From Frankiales bacterium (GTDB taxonomy: Bacteria > Actinomycetota > Actinomycetes > Mycobacteriales > SCTD01), in assembly GCA_025465465.1 (NCBI GenBank), contig JAODND010000100.1:1-64000 (forward strand): DNA of 64,000 nucleotides, read 5' to 3'. Below, piece by piece: positions 42,825 to 52,326 of the stretch (position 1 is its first letter; the number at the start of each line of letters is the position of its first letter). A program made the position numbers and the translations under genes. The notes beneath the pieces were generated by a model that saw nothing but the letters and a program-made list of their open reading frames with translations, searched no databases and was not told where the DNA came from.

Positions 42825-44233
42825 CCGCTGAGCCGCTCGAGCAGCCGAGCACGGTCCTCGACAAGGAGGACATCTCGGCCGTCTGCCTCGAACGCCTCGA
42901 CACCGTCTTCGACGACTGGGACCTGATGCTCGCCGTCGACGGCGTGGCCGTCGGGATGGGTGTCATCCACGGCGTGGAGACGGTCGCCTTCGCGACCGAC
43001 CCGACGGTCCAGGGCGGCGCTCTCGGCATCGAGGGATGCGGCGCCATCTCTGACGCGACGGACATCGCCAACCTGCGGCAGGCGCCCTGCATCGGCATCT
43101 GGCACTCGGGCGGCGCCAGGCTGCGCGAGGGCGTCGGCTCGCTCGATGCCGTCGGACGGATCTTTGCGGCGCAGACCCGGGCCTCCGGACGGGTCCCGCA
43201 GATCTCGGTCGTCCTGGGCCCGGCTGCCGGTGGTGCGGCATACGGTCCGGCGCTGACCGACGTCGTCATCATGGGGCCGTCCGGAAGGGTCTTCGTCACC
43301 GGTCCGGACGTCGTGCGGCGCGTGACCGGTGAGCAGATCGACATGGAGCGGCTCGGCGGTCCGCACACCCACGGCACCGTCAGCGGCGTCGCGCACCTGG
43401 TCACCCCGACCGATGACGAGGCGCTCTATGCAGCCCGGCGTCTCGCGCTGCTGCTCGGCAAGCAGCGGGGCAGCTGCGAGGACGTGGTGGTCACCGACCC
43501 GGGCGACCTGGTGCCCAGCGATCCGCGGCACAGCTATGACGTGCGGCCCGTCGTGCGGGCCATCCTCGACCCCGGCAGCTACCTCGAGCTGCACCGCGAC
43601 TGGGCGACCAGCGCCGTCACGATGGTCGGCCGCCTCGGCGGACGCACCGTGGGTGTCGTCGCGAACGACCCCCAGCGGCTGGCCGGTTGCCTCGACGCCG
43701 CGACCGGAGACAAGACGGGCCGGTTCGTGACGTGGTGCGACACGATGGGCCTGCCGCTCATCTTCGTCGTGGACGTTCCCGGCTACCTGCCCGGCGTCGG
43801 CCAGGAGGACGAAGGCGTTCTGCGCCGCGGAGCCAAGCTGCTGCACGCCTATGCCGGGGCCCGCGTGCCGCGGCTCACGGTCATCACCCGCAAGGCCTAT
43901 GGCGGCGCCTTCATCGCGATGGGTTCCAAGGGCCTGGGAGCGGACGCTGTGTTTGCCTGGCCCGGCGCACAGGTCGACGTGATGGGCGCCACGGCAGCCG
44001 TCGAGGTCCTCAACAAGCGCGAGCTCGCCGCGGAGAAGGACCCGCGCGCCCGGGCAGCCCTCGTGACCCGGCTCGCCGCGGATCACGAGGCAACGACCGG
44101 CGGCCTCGCCCGTGCCCTGGAGTGCGGCGCTGTCGACGAGGTCATCGAGCCGGCGCAGACCCGCGCCCGGCTCCTCGAGGCTCTCGCTGCGCTGCCGCAA
44201 CGGCGGGGCAAGCGACCGAACGGGCCTCAGTGA
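42821..44233 (+). CDS. Acyl-CoA carboxylase carboxyltransferase (beta) subunit
   Basis: 470 residues of the AccD/PccB carboxyltransferase fold, with alpha and beta crotonase-like halves. Markers are CIGIWHSGGARLREGVGSLD with VVLGPAAGGAAYGPALTDVV in the first half and VVDVPGYLPGVGQEDEGVLR with TVITRKAYGGAFIAMGSKGL in the second. It transfers a carboxyl group from biotin to acetyl- or propionyl-CoA to supply malonyl- or methylmalonyl-CoA. No biotin carboxylase gene is in the window, so the alpha subunit must be encoded elsewhere. Its place inside the fab operon argues for malonyl-CoA supply. Confidence 0.88.
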   Translation: MTAEPLEQPSTVLDKEDISAVCLERLDTVFDDWDLMLAVDGVAVGMGVIHGVETVAFATDPTVQGGALGIEGCGAISDATDIANLRQAPCIGIWHSGGARLREGVGSLDAVGRIFAAQTRASGRVPQISVVLGPAAGGAAYGPALTDVVIMGPSGRVFVTGPDVVRRVTGEQIDMERLGGPHTHGTVSGVAHLVTPTDDEALYAARRLALLLGKQRGSCEDVVVTDPGDLVPSDPRHSYDVRPVVRAILDPGSYLELHRDWATSAVTMVGRLGGRTVGVVANDPQRLAGCLDAATGDKTGRFVTWCDTMGLPLIFVVDVPGYLPGVGQEDEGVLRRGAKLLHAYAGARVPRLTVITRKAYGGAFIAMGSKGLGADAVFAWPGAQVDVMGATAAVEVLNKRELAAEKDPRARAALVTRLAADHEATTGGLARALECGAVDEVIEPAQTRARLLEALAALPQRRGKRPNGPQ

Positions 44234-44934
44234 TGGCGCGTTCGGTGTTGGTCACCGGTGGCAACCGGGGCATCGGCCTCGCGACCGCCAGATCCCTTGC
44301 TGCGCAAGGACACCAGGTCGCCGTGACCTCCCGATCCGGTGAGGTCGACGGGTTCTTCACCGTGAAGTGCGACATCACCTCCGCCGACGAGATCGACGCC
44401 GCCTTTACCGCCGTCGAGGAGCATCAAGGTGCCGTCGAGGTGCTGGTCTGCAACGCCGGCATCACCGACGACCAGCTGCTGTTGCGGATGACCGAGGAGT
44501 CGTTCTCAACCGTCCTCGACACCAACCTCACGTCGGCCTACCGGCTCGCGAAGCGGGCCTCCAAGACGATGCTGCGGGCGCGCTGGGGACGGTTGCTGTT
44601 CGTCTCCTCGGTCGTCGGCCTCTCCGGGTCGGCCGGCCAAGCCTCGTACGCCGCCTCCAAGGCGGGACTCGTCGGCTTCAGCCGCTCACTCGCCCGGGAG
44701 CTCGGGTCCCGCAACATCACGGCAAACGTGGTCGCTCCCGGGTTCATCGACACGGACATGACCGCCGAGCTCGGTGACGCACGTCGCGAGCAGGTGCTCG
44801 CCAGCATCCCCGCGGGTCGGATGGCCCACGTCGACGAGGTCGCGTCCGTGCTGGCGTTTCTCGCCTCCGATGAGGCCTCCTATGTCAACGGGGCCGTCAT
44901 CCCCGTCGACGGCGGCCTCGGAATGGGCCACTGA
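44233..44934 (+). CDS. fabG: 3-oxoacyl-ACP reductase FabG
   Basis: 233-residue short-chain dehydrogenase. NADPH loop TGGNRGIGLATA, NAG motif CNAGITDDQLLLRMTEESF, catalytic Tyr139 and Lys143 (YAASK) after SS in LLFVSSVVGLSG. The sequence resembles MabA/FabG1 of mycobacteria, including its pairing with an InhA-type reductase downstream. The ATG at 44233 overlaps the preceding stop by one base. Confidence 0.93.
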   Translation: MARSVLVTGGNRGIGLATARSLAAQGHQVAVTSRSGEVDGFFTVKCDITSADEIDAAFTAVEEHQGAVEVLVCNAGITDDQLLLRMTEESFSTVLDTNLTSAYRLAKRASKTMLRARWGRLLFVSSVVGLSGSAGQASYAASKAGLVGFSRSLARELGSRNITANVVAPGFIDTDMTAELGDARREQVLASIPAGRMAHVDEVASVLAFLASDEASYVNGAVIPVDGGLGMGH

Positions 44935-45713
44935 TGCCGTTGGCGCCGGCTCCGTCGGGAGTGATCGGCGGTGTCAGCTTCGTCGTGCTCGGCGGAGGGG
45001 GCCCCGTCACCGTCTTCGCTCACGGGCTCGGCGGCTCGGTGGCCGAGACCCGCCCGCTCGCGACGCGGGTGGCCGGCACCCGGGTGCTGCTGGACTTCCG
45101 CGGCCACGGCGACAGCGTGCTGCAGCCGGAAGGGTGGGACTACGACACGCTGGCCGATGACCTGCTCGCCGTCGCCGACGCCGTAGGCGCCTCGCAGGCG
45201 GTCGGACTGTCACTTGGGGCAGGTGCGCTCCTGCGGGCGCTGACCCGCGACCCGTCGCGGTTCCGGAAGCTCGCCTTCGTCCTTCCCGCTGCGATCGACG
45301 CCACCCGGCGGGACGGGGCCACCGAGCGACTGCACCGGCTGGGGGCCGCTATCACCGCGGGCGACGCGCGAACCGTCGCCGACGTGCTGCTCGAGGAGGT
45401 GCCCTCCGCAGTGCGTGAGCGGCGTGGGATCGACGCGCTCGTGCTGCGCCGCGCCCAGCAGATCATCACCAAGCCGGCGCCCGCTCCTCGCTTCGAGGAC
45501 CGCCCGCTGCCCGACCGCTCGCTGCTCGCCGGGCTCCACACGCCGACGCTCGTCGTCACGCAGGAGCGTGACACCCTGCACCCCGCCGACCTGGGTCGCT
45601 CGCTCGCGGCTGAGCTCGGTGCTCAGCTGCTCGAGCTGCCGGAGGGCGGCGTCTTCTGGACCGAGGCGAAGCTGCTGCAGCTCGCCCTTGCCGACCACCT
45701 CGCGGAGGTATGA
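44934..45713 (+). CDS. Alpha/beta-hydrolase-fold protein in the fab operon, catalytic His not evident
   Basis: 259 residues. The HG motif is VTVFAHGLGGS; the nucleophile is Ser93 in GLSLGAGAL; the acid is Asp213 in ERDTLHP. The usual GGHF near the C-terminus reads GGVFW, so Val240 sits where the catalytic His is expected. It overlaps fabG by one base and fabI by four, so it is fixed in the operon. It could be a thioesterase-like or regulatory protein, or use His216 or His255. Substrate unknown. Confidence 0.75.
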   Translation: MPLAPAPSGVIGGVSFVVLGGGGPVTVFAHGLGGSVAETRPLATRVAGTRVLLDFRGHGDSVLQPEGWDYDTLADDLLAVADAVGASQAVGLSLGAGALLRALTRDPSRFRKLAFVLPAAIDATRRDGATERLHRLGAAITAGDARTVADVLLEEVPSAVRERRGIDALVLRRAQQIITKPAPAPRFEDRPLPDRSLLAGLHTPTLVVTQERDTLHPADLGRSLAAELGAQLLELPEGGVFWTEAKLLQLALADHLAEV

Positions 45714-46480
45714 CCATGCTGCTCGAAGGCAAGCGCCTGCTCATCACCGGCGTGCTCACCGATCAGTCGATCGCGTTCTCCGTCGCGCGGCTCGCGTCCG
45801 AGCAGGGGGCGCAGGTCGTGCTCACCGGCTTCGGCCGATCGCTGTCGCTCACCAACCGGATCGCCAAGCGGCTCCCCGGGAGCCCGCCCGTCGTCGAGCT
45901 CGACGTCACCTCCGAGGAGGACCTCGAGCTGCTGCCCAAGAGGGTGCGCGAGCACGTCGACGGTCTCGACGGCGTGCTGCACGCCATCGGGTTCGCACCG
46001 GCCGACTGCCTCGGCCAGGGCCTGCTCGACACCTCGTGGGAGTCGGTCTCGACGGCCGTCCAGGTGTCGACCTGGTCCTACGCCTCGCTGGCGCGTGCCT
46101 CGCTGTCGCTCATGCCGCGCGGTGCGTCGTACGTCGGGCTCGACTTCGACGCCCGGGTCGCCTGGCCGGCGTACGACTGGATGGGTGTCGCCAAGGCAGG
46201 CCTCGAGAGCGCGAACCGCTACCTGGCCAGGGATCTCGGTGCTCACGGCGTCCGCTCGAACCTCGTCGCCGCCGGCCCGCTCAAGACGATGGCGGCCAAG
46301 TCGATCCCTGGGTTCCAGCAGTTCGAGGACGCGTGGGGCACCCGGGCGCCGCTCGGGTGGGACGTCACCAACGCCGAGCCGGTCGCCCAGGCGGTGGTCG
46401 CGCTGATGAGCGACTGGTTCCCGGCGACGACCGGCCAGATCGTCTATGTCGACGGCGGCTTCAGCGCCCTCGGCGTCTGA
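45710..46480 (+). CDS. fabI: Enoyl-ACP reductase, InhA/FabI type
   Basis: 256 residues. It reduces trans-2-enoyl-ACP with NADH. Close resemblance to mycobacterial InhA: LLEGKRLLITGVLTDQSIAF, VLHAIGFAP, and PAYDWMGVAKAGLESANRYL with the catalytic Tyr-x6-Lys, then VRSNLVAAGPLKTMAAKSIP. The ATG at 45710 overlaps the hydrolase stop (ATGA); a second in-frame ATG is at 45716. No dehydratase (fabZ/hadBC) gene is in the operon. Confidence 0.93.
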   Translation: MTMLLEGKRLLITGVLTDQSIAFSVARLASEQGAQVVLTGFGRSLSLTNRIAKRLPGSPPVVELDVTSEEDLELLPKRVREHVDGLDGVLHAIGFAPADCLGQGLLDTSWESVSTAVQVSTWSYASLARASLSLMPRGASYVGLDFDARVAWPAYDWMGVAKAGLESANRYLARDLGAHGVRSNLVAAGPLKTMAAKSIPGFQQFEDAWGTRAPLGWDVTNAEPVAQAVVALMSDWFPATTGQIVYVDGGFSALGV

Positions 46481-46494
46481 CCCCCGGCCGCCCA

Positions 46495-48381
46495 TCAGGT
46501 CAGGTCATACACCGTCGTGCCCCCGATGGTGGTGGCCGTGAAGGTGGCCGTCACCCACGCGGTGATCTGGGCGGAGGTGCCCGAGTTGCCGCCCATGCCG
46601 CCGCCGCCGAGGAAGTAGTGGATCTGCTTTGCCGCGACGAGCCGCTGGAACTCCGCCAGCGTCGGCGTGGGGTCGCTGCCGTTGAAGCCGCCGATCGCCA
46701 TGACGGGCTCACCGCTCGCGAGCTGCGGACCTGCTGCGCTGTTGGAGCCGATGGCCGCCGCGACCCAGGTGTAGGACGAGGCATTCGCCTGCAAGGCGGC
46801 GACCAGCTCGGCCGACGGCGTGGAGGCGTCGAGCAGGTTGCCGATGCCACCCCGACCCCCGCCACCAGGACCGCCGCCGAAGCCACCACCCGGTCCACCC
46901 GGTCCACCGCCGGGACGTCCCAGGCCGTTGCCGGTCGACGGCGCTGCGGACGGGATCGCACCTGCGTGGGCGGCGCCGGCGGTGTCGACCGCGGCGAGGG
47001 CGGGAGCGGACAGCGATCCGACCAGTGCGAGCGCCACGACACCGGGCAGCAGCGCCTTGCGCACTAGGGGCAGCCAGAGCACGACCGCAGCCGCACCCAG
47101 CGTCGCGAACAGCAGCAGCGGACGGAGCGAGCTGTGCCAGGCCGCTGACCGCTCCATGAGCCGATAGGTCCAGACGCCGCTGACGACGAGGGCCGCGGAC
47201 AGCACGCCTCGGGCGGCAAGGGAGGACCGAAGCTTCCAGAGCTCGACGGCCGCGATGCCGATGACGCCGCCGAGGGCGGGCGCCAGGACCACGGTGTAGT
47301 ACGGGTGGATGATCCCCTTGGCAAACGACAGCACCAGGCCGGTGCCGACGAGCCAGCCACCCCACAGCAGCAGCGAGGCACGTACCGCGGTGTGCTGCCA
47401 GGTCAGCCAGAGGCCCCCGGCGAGCAGGACGAGGGCGAGCGGCAACAGCCACGAGGCCTGCCCACCGAACTCGCTGTTGAGCATCCGCAGGAGCCCCGTC
47501 GTACCCCAGCGACTCGTCGTCCCGCCACCGCCACCGACCGAGCCGGTCTCGTTGCCGGTCAGCCGGCCGAAGCCGTTGTAGCCGAACATCACACCGAGGA
47601 ACGAGTTGTCCTGCGAACCGCCGATGTAGGGCCGCGAGCCGGCGGGCCACAGCTCGACCAGGGCGACCCACCAGCCGCCGGCGACGAGCATGGTGGCACC
47701 GGCGACGAGGACGTGCCGCAGCCGGCGGCCGACGCCTGTCGGGGCCATCGCCAGGTAGACGAGCGCGATCACCGGGACGATGAGGAATGCCTGCAGCGCC
47801 TTTGACAGGAAGCCGAGACCGATGAGCGTCCCGGCCAGCGACAGCCACCGGACCGAGGCTGTCTCCAGCGAGCGCACGGTTGCGTAGGTCGCGCCGGTCA
47901 GGCAGAGGACCAGGAGTGCGTCAGGGTTGTTGAACCGGAACATCAGGGCCGCGACGGGCGTGGTGGCCAGCACGAACCCGGCGATGAGCCCCGCGGCCGG
48001 CCCGGCCACTCGTCGTACCGCGAGGTAGAGCACGCCGACCGACGCGACTCCCTCGAGGGCCTGGGGGACCAGGATCGACCAGCTGTTCACGCCGAAGACC
48101 CGCGCCGACAGGTCCATGACCCACAGCGCGGCCGGGGGCTTGTCGACGGTGATGAAGTTCGACGAGTCCGACGAGCCGAACAGCATCGCCTTCCAGCTGT
48201 GCGCACCGGCCTGCACGGCGGCGGAGTAGAAGCTGTTGGCCCAGCCGGAGGCGCCGAGATCCCACAGGTAGAGGACTGCGGTCCCGAGCAGCAGCGCCGC
48301 CACGGACGGCCGGACCCAACGAGGGGACTCGACGGGCGGGGCCGACGACAGCTCGGTCGGTCGCTCGATGACGGCGGTCAT
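46495..48381 (-). CDS. GT39/ArnT-like polyprenol-phosphate-sugar glycosyltransferase (YkcB type)
   Basis: 628-residue membrane glycosyltransferase of the GT-C fold with about 11 membrane helices. The first extracellular loop carries SNFITVDKPPAALWVMDL, the acid-Lys motif of this family. After the last helix comes a Gly/Pro-rich stretch (about residues 485-515, codons 46846-46925) and a C-terminal soluble domain (ELVAALQANASSYTWVAAAI), as in YkcB. It would attach a sugar from a polyprenyl carrier to a surface acceptor. Its ATG overlaps the stop of the GT2 gene, its likely donor-maker. Confidence 0.86.
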   Translation of the reverse strand: MTAVIERPTELSSAPPVESPRWVRPSVAALLLGTAVLYLWDLGASGWANSFYSAAVQAGAHSWKAMLFGSSDSSNFITVDKPPAALWVMDLSARVFGVNSWSILVPQALEGVASVGVLYLAVRRVAGPAAGLIAGFVLATTPVAALMFRFNNPDALLVLCLTGATYATVRSLETASVRWLSLAGTLIGLGFLSKALQAFLIVPVIALVYLAMAPTGVGRRLRHVLVAGATMLVAGGWWVALVELWPAGSRPYIGGSQDNSFLGVMFGYNGFGRLTGNETGSVGGGGGTTSRWGTTGLLRMLNSEFGGQASWLLPLALVLLAGGLWLTWQHTAVRASLLLWGGWLVGTGLVLSFAKGIIHPYYTVVLAPALGGVIGIAAVELWKLRSSLAARGVLSAALVVSGVWTYRLMERSAAWHSSLRPLLLFATLGAAAVVLWLPLVRKALLPGVVALALVGSLSAPALAAVDTAGAAHAGAIPSAAPSTGNGLGRPGGGPGGPGGGFGGGPGGGGRGGIGNLLDASTPSAELVAALQANASSYTWVAAAIGSNSAAGPQLASGEPVMAIGGFNGSDPTPTLAEFQRLVAAKQIHYFLGGGGMGGNSGTSAQITAWVTATFTATTIGGTTVYDLT

Positions 48382-49589
48382 GCCTGGACCGCCCGGCGGA
48401 AGACCCAGCCGCGCAGGGCCACGAACCGCAGTGCGGTGGCGACGAGGTTGGCGGCCAGCAGGACCGTCAACTCGACCCCGCGCGACGGCGCGCTGATCAG
48501 GTGCAGCACGGCGAGCGAGCCGGACGTGAGGGCGAGCGCGGCGCCGAAGACGAGCAGCCCCTGTGCCTGGTGCCTGCCGGCGCCCTCGCGACCGCGGACC
48601 GCGAAGGTCCAGCGCCGGTTCGCGGCGGTGTTCGCGACGGCGGTGGTCGCGAGGGCGACGAGGTTTGCGGCCTGCGCGTCGAGCAGCGGGTGGAGGGTGA
48701 CGAACAGCAGCAGGTAGGCCAGGGTGCTGAGCACCCCGATCGTCGCGAAGCGCACGGCCTGCCGGACCAGACCGGTGCGGCCGTCGCCGGCGCGGCCGAA
48801 GGTGCGGCGGAGCTCAGCGACCGGCAGGGCACCGTTGGACAGGTGCCGGCCGATCCTGAGCACTCCACGGAGGTCCTCGAGTGCGGTCGGCACGATGTCC
48901 ACGCGGGAGTCGGGATCGTCCACCCAGTCCACCGGGACCTCGTGGATGCGCAGGCCGGAGCGCTCGGCGAGCACGAGGAGCTCGGTGTCGAAGAACCACG
49001 CATCGTCCTCGACCAGCGGCAGGAGCACCTCGGCGCGGTCGGCTCGGATGGCCTTGAAGCCGCATTGGGCGTCGGAGAACCTCGTGGTCAGGATGGCGTG
49101 CAGAAAGAGGTTGTAGCAGCGGCTGATGATCTCGCGCTTCGCCCCGCGGCTGACCCGCGCGGAGCGCGCGAGCCGGGTGCCGATGGCGACGTCGCTGTGG
49201 CCCGACAGCAGCGGGGCGACCAGTGGCAGCAGCGCGCCCAGGTCGGTGGAGAGGTCGACGTCCATGTACGCGAGCACCGTCGCGTCGCTGGTGCCCCAGG
49301 CCTGCTTGAGGGCTCGGCCGCGGCCCTTGGCCGGGAGGTGCTCGGCCCTAACGCCGGTCAGCTCGTCGGCCAGCCGGGTCGCGATCTCCCAGGTGCCGTC
49401 GGTGCTGGCGTTGTCGGCGATGGTGATGCGTGCGGAGAACGGGAACTGCTCGTGCAGATAGGTGTGCAGCCGCCGGATGCTCGGCTCGAGGTCGGTCGCC
49501 TCGTTGTGGACCGGCACCACGATGTCGACCGCCGGCGACAGGGACGTGGGTGCGAGGGGGTGCGTACCCTCCACGGCTGCGGCGCTCAT
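48378..49589 (-). CDS. GT2 polyprenyl-phosphate glycosyltransferase fused to GtrA domain
   Basis: 403 residues. The GT-A domain has VDIVVPVHNEATDLEPSIRR, ADNASTDGTW, the DxD-like MDVDLSTD and the acceptor segment DAQCGFKAIRADRAEV, as in dolichol-phosphate-mannose-type synthases. From about 270 a GtrA domain with four membrane helices (QAVRFATIGVLSTLAYLLLF) probably flips the lipid-linked sugar. It pairs with the GT39 enzyme. The ATG at 49589 is chosen; an earlier in-frame start at 49688 adds 33 residues without domain support. Confidence 0.87.
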   Translation of the reverse strand: MSAAAVEGTHPLAPTSLSPAVDIVVPVHNEATDLEPSIRRLHTYLHEQFPFSARITIADNASTDGTWEIATRLADELTGVRAEHLPAKGRGRALKQAWGTSDATVLAYMDVDLSTDLGALLPLVAPLLSGHSDVAIGTRLARSARVSRGAKREIISRCYNLFLHAILTTRFSDAQCGFKAIRADRAEVLLPLVEDDAWFFDTELLVLAERSGLRIHEVPVDWVDDPDSRVDIVPTALEDLRGVLRIGRHLSNGALPVAELRRTFGRAGDGRTGLVRQAVRFATIGVLSTLAYLLLFVTLHPLLDAQAANLVALATTAVANTAANRRWTFAVRGREGAGRHQAQGLLVFGAALALTSGSLAVLHLISAPSRGVELTVLLAANLVATALRFVALRGWVFRRAVQA

Positions 49590-49679
49590 GGCTTGCTGCT
49601 CTCGGTCATGGTGTGAGGCTGGTGGCCGGTCTTGGGACCACCCTGAGCACCGCCTGAGAGGTGCCTGGACGTGCGACGA

Positions 49680-49714
49680 GGCCGGCACGCGCTGGGGGAG
49701 AGCGCGTACCGGCC
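49680..49714 (-). terminator. Hairpin between htrA-like and glycosyltransferase genes
   Basis: GGCCGGcACGCGCT (49680-49693) pairs with AGCGCGTaCCGGCC (49701-49714), with one C.A mismatch. It is 47 bases past the protease stop, on the minus strand. No T-run follows. Confidence 0.45.
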
Positions 49715-49760
49715 CCGTCGGTGATCGGGCGGCGCGTCCCTCGCCACCCGACGGTCTTGG

Positions 49761-51002
<1,242 letters not shown>

Positions 51003-51074
51003 GTCCTCCATCCTCGCCGCTTGCCTGGCAGTTGCCTGTGAACGAGGTCAGACCTGGCTGAGAATGCCGGCCGG

Positions 51075-51080
51075 TAGCCT
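51075..51080 (+). promoter_or_regulatory. Possible -10 box TAGCCT of serA
   Basis: TAGCCT 50 bases before the serA ATG; a Shine-Dalgarno (AAGGAG, 51116-51121) is also present, so a leader of about 40 bases is expected. Confidence 0.35.
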
Positions 51081-51129
51081 GGTTGCGGGTCCGTCCGATG
51101 CCCACCCGACGCTCAAGGAGTGCAGACGA

Positions 51130-52326
51130 ATGCGGGCCCTGCTGCTCGAAGCCATCCACGACGACGCGGCCTTCGCGCTGCGCGACGCGGGCTTCGAGGT
51201 CGACCGCCTCGACCGCGCACTGGCCGAGGAAGAGCTGGTGGAGCGGCTCGCCGGGGTCCACGTCCTGGGGCTTCGCTCCAACACACACCTGACCGCCCGC
51301 GCCCTCGAGGCCGCGCCGAACCTGCTCGCGGTGGGGGCCTTCTGCATCGGCACCAACCAGATCGACCTGGCGGCCGCCTCCGACCAGGGGGTGGCGGTGT
51401 TCAACGCGCCGTTCTCCAACACCCGCTCGGTCGTGGAGCTCGCGCTGTCGGAGCTCATTGCGCTGACGCGCCGGCTCACCGACAAGAACCGCGACATGCA
51501 CGCGGGCATCTGGGACAAGTCCGCCGCGGGGTCCCACGAGGTGCGCGGACGCCGGCTCGGCATCGTCGGCTACGGCAACATCGGCTCGCAGCTGTCGGTG
51601 CTGGCGGAGGCCCTGGGCATGCGCGTGATGTTCTTCGACACCGCCGACCGGCTGGCCCTCGGCAACGCACGTCGGTGCGGCACGCTGGACGAGCTGCTGT
51701 CCGAGTGCGATGTCGTGACGCTCCACGTCGACGGCCGCTCGTCCAACAGCGGCATCTTCGGCGAGGAGCAGTTCGCCAGGATGCGGGAAGGCTCCATCTT
51801 CCTCAACCTCTCGCGAGGGTTCGTCGTCGACCATGAGGCGCTGGCCCGGCACGTCGTCTCCGGTCACATCGCCGGTGCTGCGGTGGACGTGTTCCCCGTC
51901 GAGCCGAAGGCGAAGGGCGAGGAGTTCGTCTCGCCACTGCGGGGGCTGCCCAACGTCATCCTCACACCGCACGTCGGTGGCTCCACCGAGGAGGCGCAGC
52001 AGGACATCGGCCACTTCGTCGCCGGCAAGCTGCGCGACTACGTGCAGGCAGGGACGACCTCGCTGTCGGTCAACCTGCCGCCCGTTGCGCTGCCGCGGGA
52101 GTCCGGCCAGTCGCGACTGCTGCACCTGCACGTCAACACCCCCGGCGTGCTCGCCGCGGTGAACGGCGTGCTCGCCGAGCACGGCGTCAACATCGAGGGG
52201 CAGCAGCTGTCCACCAAGGGGTCGCTGGGCTTCGTCGTCACCGACATCGCCGGGACGTCTTCCGCCGACGTGGTGCAGGCCCTGTCGGCGATGCCCGAGA
52301 CGGTGCGGCTCCGGGTCCTGTCGTGA
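51130..52326 (+). CDS. serA: D-3-phosphoglycerate dehydrogenase
   Basis: 398 residues, the first enzyme of serine synthesis. The substrate domain includes GLRSNTHLTARAL; the NAD domain has GIVGYGNIGSQLSVLAEALG; the catalytic His is in LTPHVGGSTEEAQ. The C-terminal ACT domain (from about 325, LLHLHVNTPGVLAAVNGVLA) allows serine feedback. The size matches the E. coli-type enzyme rather than the longer mycobacterial form. SerA enzymes can also reduce 2-oxoglutarate to D-2-hydroxyglutarate. The next gene overlaps by four bases. Confidence 0.93.
   Translation: MRALLLEAIHDDAAFALRDAGFEVDRLDRALAEEELVERLAGVHVLGLRSNTHLTARALEAAPNLLAVGAFCIGTNQIDLAAASDQGVAVFNAPFSNTRSVVELALSELIALTRRLTDKNRDMHAGIWDKSAAGSHEVRGRRLGIVGYGNIGSQLSVLAEALGMRVMFFDTADRLALGNARRCGTLDELLSECDVVTLHVDGRSSNSGIFGEEQFARMREGSIFLNLSRGFVVDHEALARHVVSGHIAGAAVDVFPVEPKAKGEEFVSPLRGLPNVILTPHVGGSTEEAQQDIGHFVAGKLRDYVQAGTTSLSVNLPPVALPRESGQSRLLHLHVNTPGVLAAVNGVLAEHGVNIEGQQLSTKGSLGFVVTDIAGTSSADVVQALSAMPETVRLRVLS

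Noticed and set aside
46846..46925. Gly/Pro-codon-rich tract resembling a DNA repeat array
   Set aside because: It is the low-complexity Gly-rich linker of the GT39 protein; units are irregular and in frame, so it is neither CRISPR nor a mobile repeat.
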